Of a stretch of DNA of 64,000 nucleotides, positions 58,399 through 64,000 are shown piece by piece. Numbering within the stretch: the first letter of the stretch is position 1; every line of letters starts with the position of its first letter. The DNA lies in assembly GCA_035772405.1 (NCBI GenBank), contig JAYKKM010000260.1, positions 1,059,501 to 1,123,500 of the forward strand. The letters run 5' to 3'. The DNA is from Chrysogorgia sp. JL179-B06. Its lineage: Eukaryota; Cnidaria; Anthozoa; Scleralcyonacea; Chrysogorgiidae. The notes beneath the pieces were generated by a model that was given only the letters and a program-made list of their open reading frames with translations, did no database searches and had not been told where the DNA came from. The translations under genes were made by a program, and so were the position numbers.

Positions 58399-58686
58399 CT
58401 ATCCTATTTTTGTAAACTGCCTGTACTCGGTTGCCTTCCACCTGCCAACTTCTGCTAAACCTCTCGGCTTTTGTGCACATATGCTTGGTACAAATGGTTT
58501 CAGACCAGTCAACTTAATACAGATCTCCTCCACCTGACCAGTGAACATTTTCACATCACGTTTCCCCTTATGAAAATCAATTTCTTCATGACTCCCAAAT
58601 ACAGTTATTTGTGCAGGTGAACTCTCGTTACAAGTATTTGTGGACGATGAACGGAAAGATATTACTACGGGAATCTGATACTTCAA
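58399..58686 (-). pseudogene. TNP2-like transposase fragment (N-terminal part)
   Basis: A 95-codon frame with ICIKLTGLKPFVPSICAQKP and RGLAEVGRWKATEYRQF matches the 'KPR-x-L-x-x-x-x-x-WKATE-x-RQF' signature of TNP2-like transposase proteins. Just beyond, stops interrupt the expected continuation (near 58396 and 58384). Confidence 0.45.
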
Positions 58687-58982
58687 AAGTCTATGGTTTT
58701 ACCGGAGTGGAAGAATTTAACGAATTTGTAAGGAGTAGGTGATGTGGTAAACGTGAATCTGTATATTTTGCAATGCAAATTATTAAACAGTTATGCTAAC
58801 TCTCATTTATAATTTTGTGATAATATGATGGCAAGTGAGTCTTATTTGGAAATCTTACCATTCCATAGTTTAACTGACAAGCAGTTTAGTGCCGTTATTG
58901 GTACCTACTTACGTGAATTAGATTTTGACATTGATCTTAATCAACTGATGATGAATCCAGGTTTGATGAAAACGATTCTGAC

Positions 58983-59420
58983 GTGATGTTAAATTCGCTT
59001 GTGTCTAATTATTATACTATTGATAAAACAAATAGTTTGTTAGATAATGCAGGATCAAAAGCCCTTGCATTAATTCACTGTAATATAAGAAGTCTATCGA
59101 AGAATTTAGCTCTACCACATGATTTGCTATTTTCACTTTCAAAAAAACCTGATATCGTCGCTGTAACAGAAACTAGATTGAATGACAATGTAGTTTGTAA
59201 TATTGATATCGGGATATAATTTCTTCCATATAAATTCGCCAACAGCAGCTGGAATATATGTAGCTAATGATCTAACAACTATTTCTAGACCTGATATAAT
59301 AATTAATTGTGATCAGGTTGTAATAAAAATAATTTAATAATTGGCTGCATATATAGACACGCAAAAGCAAATATAGAACAGTTTATAGTGCTATTATTGG
59401 GTCCAATCCAATGTCAAATC
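58983..59420 (+). pseudogene. LINE H: endonuclease start
   Basis: ALALIHCNIRSLSKNLALPH then LLFSLSKKPDIVAVTETRLN is the N-terminal part of an APE-type LINE endonuclease, with the catalytic Asn and Glu (HCNIRS, VTETRL). Coding similarity continues in other frames to about 59400 (GCIYRHAKANIEQF) and then stops. Confidence 0.75.
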
Positions 59421-59517
59421 GCTTTTAGCATCTTAGAAGTGCTTTTCATAACAGGGTTAACATAACAAGGGTCTAGCGCCACACCTTTTCGGAGTGCAAC
59501 ATTCTACAGCATCTTTG

Positions 59518-60634
59518 TCACTGTGCCTCCAATGCCTTTACTTGACACCTGAAACAAAACAAAAGCTTTGTTATAGTAATTGCTTCAGTTTCAGTTTATT
59601 GATTTACGCCAAAAATAAGATTACATAAATAAAGTATGCTGAAAAGTATATACAAAGTTTAGGATGGCGAACTGTAAGCAAAACTTGCAAGGTTTGGCAT
59701 CATATAGCCTGAAGTTGCATTTGTTAATTATCTATTATTCTTTTCTGGTACTGGTTGTTTATGTTTATGTAAAATTGCTGGCATAAAATACAAAAAACGT
59801 TTTGAACTTTAAATGTTTCACAGCAACCTACTCACATTTCGGACACATCCAATTGCCGGTTGGGGGAACTTTCATACCAATGCAGGACAGATAGAACCAC
59901 TCGATTGGGCATTGGCTGTTGTTGCAGCCTAACATTATCCCCAACTCTCCTTGATTGCAGAAGCAATACTGCTTGGTATCAACTACAAAAAAGAAGATGA
60001 TAGCATGATATGTTTGTATTTTCTTATACCAACCAAGATATTACGTTTGCCTTTGATAAGATGACTTACTTAATAAGTGCATTTTTAGTGGCAATTAGTC
60101 ACCATAGTGTGTTGTCATGAGTACCCTAACAAGATGTATAATACACCCACCTTTACAGTCAGGGCAATACCAGGGAAAGGCTCGACTGAAGAGGAGCCCG
60201 ACGCATTCAAAATGAAACCATTTTATTTGACAGGCGTCTCCTTCGCATAAAATCATGTCACCATGCTCCCTCTCCTGGCACCAGCACCAAACAGATGTAT
60301 CGACAGAAGGAGTTTCTGATGAAATGAATAAGGAAGTTGTTTACTTTATCAGAACACATTTGTTTGTTAAAAACGTTATCGGTAAGTACGTTAATGGCGG
60401 TCCGTTGTCATACCACATCAGATCTCTTCCGGCTGTCTCGTCGCCACACAAAGGATGAGGGCATCCGTGTTGGTAACACAAATTCAGCATCAACAGATAG
60501 TTCCCTGGCAGATCCTTCTTCATGTGGCTTTCGCGGACAATCCAAATACGTTCAAAGTATTCGTAGAGATCTGGGTTGTTCTTTTTCAACTGTTGTTCAA
60601 CATATATTATACAGTTGTGATACTTTATTTTCAC
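59518..60634 (-). CDS. Tandem PHD-finger protein, 3' part
   Basis: Exon 60315-60151 encodes a PHD finger (WCWCQEREHGDMILCEGD, IKWFHFECVGL, WYCPDC). It joins in phase 1 to exon 59982-59832 with a second, ING-like PHD finger (YCFCNQGELGIMLGCNN, PIEWFYLSCIGM, NWMCPKC). That joins a tiny last exon 59548-59518 ending in TGA. PHD fingers read histone H3 tails. Upstream, about 60634-60353 is an exon-like frame with QLKKNNPDLYEYFERIWIVR and QHGCPHPLCGDE, a cysteine/histidine region I know from multicopy cnidarian proteins. Its splice to the PHD exon is not resolved. This may be a host gene or a repeat-family gene. Confidence 0.68.
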
Positions 60635-60699
60635 TTTTTGGATGGAGACTCTTTTTCAATTTCGGAACTCAATTTCGTGAAAATGAAGTTTAATTGACC

Positions 60700-62040
60700 C
60701 TTTAAATTCTTCACTGCCTGAGAAAAATCCTTCAACATCATCATGGAACATCAGTGTTATCTTTGCAACACAATCATGTGTATTGTATTGAAAATATTAT
60801 CTAATTTGTTGTACCTGTATAGCTGGTCCAAGCATTATTTGACCGCCCTCGAAACATAGAGTTTTCTGGGTTGCAGCTCAAAAATATATATAAGAATTCA
60901 TAACTATTTTAATTTATGGGTTTTAAGCAGCTCGTCCCACTTGAGATTTTTTGTGAATATTCACGCCTAACAATTTAGTTACACTGACATACTCCAGGGT
61001 CTTATCTGAAAGTTGGTCTCTGAATGTCCAAAACATTCTGTAGCAGTGCATGTTGGGACGAGCGATTCTCAATACTCGGGCCCAATCCCGCTCTGTCAGG
61101 TCACATTACAATCCCCGTGAAAAATCCCGCAAATTTAGCAGATCGTTACTGTCCCGTCCCCCCGAGAAAATGCAGCGTTACAAGAACGTTTTGCCACGGC
61201 CATGTCCCCGTTACACCCCCGCTATGTCCCGGGGGGCCGTGGTTTAAATTGACTGGTGCATAATATTAATTGTCAAATAAAGAGCATTTGAGACTGCCTG
61301 AATAATTATATTATTAGCCCACATTCCTATGCTAGAGATATTTTGTGATGTACCTATCAATGTTAACTGAGGGTGGGGGGAGGCCATGACGGGTTATTGA
61401 CTGATTGACTTTTCTGAGACAGCGGAATTTGATTTTTTTAACAGATTGAGGGATGGGATTTTTTACACAAAATAATTTTAATACTAACTACTTAATGACC
61501 AAGAGTGAGGTCTTTATGGTAAAATATTTAACCAAGATCTTGCTGTAGTGCTCGAGCACTAGCGGCAAAGGTTTGGTATTTTATTGTAAAGACCAAACAG
61601 TCAAGGTTAAGTAGTCCATTATATGGCACTTTTTATTATTACTTTGCATCAAAGTCGATGTCCTTATTTCTACAGACACTATATTCTGGTGACTTCAGCA
61701 CCACTTTTTCATTGGTCAAATGGGTAGGGAGAATAATAAGATCTTCATTACTCAAGCTGTTTCAAGATCCACTTGTACTGCAGGAGGAGCTCAATGAATT
61801 TTCAGTTGTCTTCTAAAAGTAAATTTTGATAGCATAAGTAAAATCACATATACAATGTAATTGCTACCAATGTTATGGAGACAACACTGTGGTTATATAT
61901 CTGGCCTGTGGCAGGGGATGTGGCAATCATTTGCTCTAGCTCAAAAGCTACTTTTTTACTAGAAATATCGCATTAGAAGACGCGCCTGGAGAAAGTGTGT
62001 AATTTATGCTTGCAAAGTGTGATGGTGTAGCGGTCTAGAC
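60700..62040. other. No gene seen
   Basis: A CG-rich stretch at 61070-61250 stands out from its surroundings and gives two overlapping frames, but neither resembles a protein. The rest is AT rich without recognised features. Confidence 0.4.
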
Positions 62041-62044
62041 CGTC

Positions 62045-62290
62045 CCCCAGTCTGAACAAATATCTATGGAAATTTGAAGCCATCACCGCCCGGAGAAACT
62101 GATGAACGCAACATGTCGATGGCCAGTGAAAACCATAGCTCCAATGACAGTGTCCTTAGCCGGAGAAGTTGAATCGGATCAGTTGGGTGTACAACACATT
62201 GTTGCACCACGGTCGAGCCTAGCGCCACCTATGCTTTCTATGCCACCCTTGCCCATGACAATGGATGATCTCACTCCGGCAACATCTACT
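62045..62290 (+). pseudogene. Possible exon of an unrecognised Ser/Pro-rich protein
   Basis: One frame reads NLKPSPPGETDERNMSMASE and NHSSNDSVLSRRS, then a one-base shift at about 62170 leads to VESDQLGVQHIVAPRSS and LSMPPLPMTMDDLTPATST. The low-complexity Ser/Pro composition looks like a linker of a regulatory protein. An in-frame TGA lies just before it (62056-62058). It ends where the hAT end begins. Confidence 0.3.
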
Positions 62291-64000
62291 CATAGGCGTA
62301 CGGGGTCTCATAGTTTTGGGGGGGCAAACTGAGACAATTGCCCGAATTTTTTCTTTATTTACAATAACACGCGAAGCCCATATACATGAAAACTTGTATG
62401 CAAAATTCTTAATGTAGCTAATACCATCATTACATTATGAGCAATTCATAAAAGTGATAAAACGAATATAAATATTTAGAAAAGCATAGAACAATTACTA
62501 AAAGAAATATGACTGCCGTCCATGTCTTCGACCAAAAGTGTTAATTATTTCATCTAAATCATTCCTGATAGCTTTGTTTGCATATGCTCGTTCAATATTG
62601 ATTAATGCGGAAGAATTCAACCGTTTTTGACCCATAGTCGAGCGAAGGTAGGTTTTCACTCGCCTTAACCCACTAAAAGACCTTTCAGCAGATGCGGACG
62701 TTGCTGGAATTGACGCTAGAATTGTGGATACCTCGTATAACACAGGTAATAGATCGTTAATTCCACATTCAAACATCGATTTTACAACCTGCACGGCTGT
62801 TCTAGGCTGAGGATCGGAATCGTCGGTTATGGAATTCTCATACATACTCTTCTCAACTGCAAGACTTTCTTGGTCAACTTTGTAAAAGTCAGCTACGAGT
62901 TTATAGCTGTTCTTCGGAGGTGTTTTGCTGAACACAACGTCGCCCAATGCGCAGAGAATTTCTTGGTCGTTCTTACTGAATCGTGACTTCATTTCTCCAA
63001 TTACGTGATCAAGCGATCGGTAAAAGGTGTTGATACGATGATGGCTTTTCGGCGTTGTAACTCTCTCAACATTATCAGATGATTCCCCGATAAGTGCTTG
63101 AAGTCGACGGGATGGCCGACGATTCCGTGGTGCCTTCGCCTCTTTGAATATGAAACGTGTTCCGCTAATTTCCTCTTTAATTTCGTCAGCCATGACCATC
63201 GTTCTATTCCACAATAATTCAAAGTTTTTTTCATTTCGACAATCAGTGAGGGTCTTTATAACTAAATCAGCATTCCTTTTAGCATTGATTACGTCAATGC
63301 ATTTCCCTTGCAGGTATTTGCTCAGGGCGTTTGTATTTGACAATATCACCTTGAGCAAGATCAAGCCAAGGACGAACTGGAAATCACAAACTGCATTTAA
63401 CAGAGCGGTGCTATCGCTGTAGGTTTTTGTATCCTTGTCGTCAGATAAAATCAGAAGAGCTCTGATTACTTTTCTGATCTGTTCATAGGTTGCTTTCACT
63501 GCCTCCCATCTGCATGACCACCTTGTTTTACTCATAGACTTTAATGTGAGATTTGTTAAGAAATTACCGTCAACTTTGACTGAACTGAATACAGCATGAC
63601 GTTTTGGACTGGCTTCTAAAAAGTTATAGAGACTTTGCAATGTCCCTAAAGCATTTCTCAATGGTTCTATTTCGCTCATAGTGTCTTGCAAAGCCAAATT
63701 GAGGACATGTGCATAACAATGCACATACACTGCACGGGGACAGCATTCTTTCATTCTTGCGGCAACCCCTTTATAAATGCCGCTCATGTTTGATGCTCCA
63801 TCGAAGCACTCACCAACAATGTCCTCCAATTTTAAATCATGTTCGGCGATTACCTTCTTTAAGAGCTCAAGCAAAACAATTCCTACAGTCGAGGAAGTGC
63901 AAAAAAATCCAATGAAAGTTTCAAGTGTTTCACCGGCCAAAACGTATCTTAAGCATATTGAAACTTGCTCTATGCGGCTAATATCGGATGTTTCATCCAT
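62291..64000 (-). mobile_element. hAT transposon, 3' part (runs off the window)
   Basis: It carries a hAT transposase frame (next entry). The 3' edge is placed at CATAGGCGTACGGGGTCTCA (62291), which resembles ends of ZMYM-like hAT elements and adjoins a G-run. The 8-bp flanking duplication cannot be checked because the other end lies outside the window. Confidence 0.6.
62498..64000 (-). CDS. hAT-family transposase (ZMYM1/TTF-type), C-terminal 500 aa, partial
   Basis: The frame is open for 500 codons to TAA at 62498 and enters from beyond 64000, so the N-terminal zinc finger is missing. It starts with MDETSDISRIEQVSICLRYV, the first Asp-containing core motif of TTF/DUF4371-type hAT transposases. 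ECFDGASNMSGIYKGVAARM, VYVHCYAHVLNLALQDTM and KTRWSCRWEAV follow, the last with the conserved Trp region. The C-terminal dimerisation domain is at about residues 425-475 (SASAERSFSGLRRVKTYLRS then ALINIERAYA). No stops or shifts are seen, so this may be intact and active. Confidence 0.9.
   Translation of the reverse strand: MDETSDISRIEQVSICLRYVLAGETLETFIGFFCTSSTVGIVLLELLKKVIAEHDLKLEDIVGECFDGASNMSGIYKGVAARMKECCPRAVYVHCYAHVLNLALQDTMSEIEPLRNALGTLQSLYNFLEASPKRHAVFSSVKVDGNFLTNLTLKSMSKTRWSCRWEAVKATYEQIRKVIRALLILSDDKDTKTYSDSTALLNAVCDFQFVLGLILLKVILSNTNALSKYLQGKCIDVINAKRNADLVIKTLTDCRNEKNFELLWNRTMVMADEIKEEISGTRFIFKEAKAPRNRRPSRRLQALIGESSDNVERVTTPKSHHRINTFYRSLDHVIGEMKSRFSKNDQEILCALGDVVFSKTPPKNSYKLVADFYKVDQESLAVEKSMYENSITDDSDPQPRTAVQVVKSMFECGINDLLPVLYEVSTILASIPATSASAERSFSGLRRVKTYLRSTMGQKRLNSSALINIERAYANKAIRNDLDEIINTFGRRHGRQSYFF

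Noticed and set aside
61024..61263. Overlapping frames in a CG-rich patch
   Set aside because: Composition-driven open frames with no domain, no splice sites and no homology I recognise.

Overview
This window is animal (metazoan) genomic DNA: AT-rich, with GT-AG introns, several kinds of LTR and non-LTR retrotransposon, and many classes of DNA transposon. The mix (BEL/Pao, Ty3, CR1/Jockey-like LINEs with ATGATGACG-type tails, Harbinger, Tc1, hAT, TTAA-target elements) and several protein families I associate with coral and anemone genomes suggest a cnidarian, probably an anthozoan. That is inference. I see no rRNA, tRNA or CRISPR. Very little looks like ordinary host gene; almost everything recognisable is a mobile element, often one inside another.

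Layout. 1-1.4 kb: a small inverted-repeat element and one possible host exon. 1.4-12.4 kb: a LINE cut in two by a young but frameshifted BEL/Pao retrotransposon, which itself carries a 1.68-kb insertion flanked by an 8-bp duplication. 12.4-14 kb: no gene, then an array of GAATATTC-type repeats. 14.2-16.3 kb: exons of an unrecognised minus-strand gene. 16.8-19 kb: two broken LINE fragments. 19.4-21.0 kb: a two-gene Harbinger remnant (transposase plus Myb-like protein). 21.74-39.75 kb: a minus-strand LINE split by a 15.5-kb transposon. 39.8-44.4 kb: LINE and transposase fragments, a foldback element and a TTAA MITE. 44.7-51.7 kb: AT-rich inverted-repeat elements built from AACTATAGTT and AATAGCAATAAAATA motifs. 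52-60.6 kb: decayed OB-fold, Tc1, methylase-like, TNP2-like, LINE and PHD-finger coding pieces. 62.3-64 kb: a hAT transposase running off the window edge.

The centrepiece is the 15,543-bp transposon at 21954-37496. It has a perfect 29-bp terminal inverted repeat, a TTAA duplication on each side, and ends matching the TTAAAGGRR rule of the T2/Kolobok superfamily. It sits exactly inside the reading frame of a LINE: deleting the element and one TTAA rejoins the LINE frame without loss. It carries two intron-containing genes that start about 65-90 bp inside each end repeat and run toward each other. One is an 11-exon DDE-like transposase, now broken by stops and frameshifts. The other is a three-exon gene for a cysteine-rich protein ending in the intracellular C-terminal 'ballast' domain of the P2X7 receptor. 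A young, intact Ty3-type retrotransposon was later inserted between the two 3' ends. Two ~0.5-kb hairpin MITEs elsewhere in the window (43.3 and 57.6 kb) share the TTAA target and TTAA(A)GGG ends.
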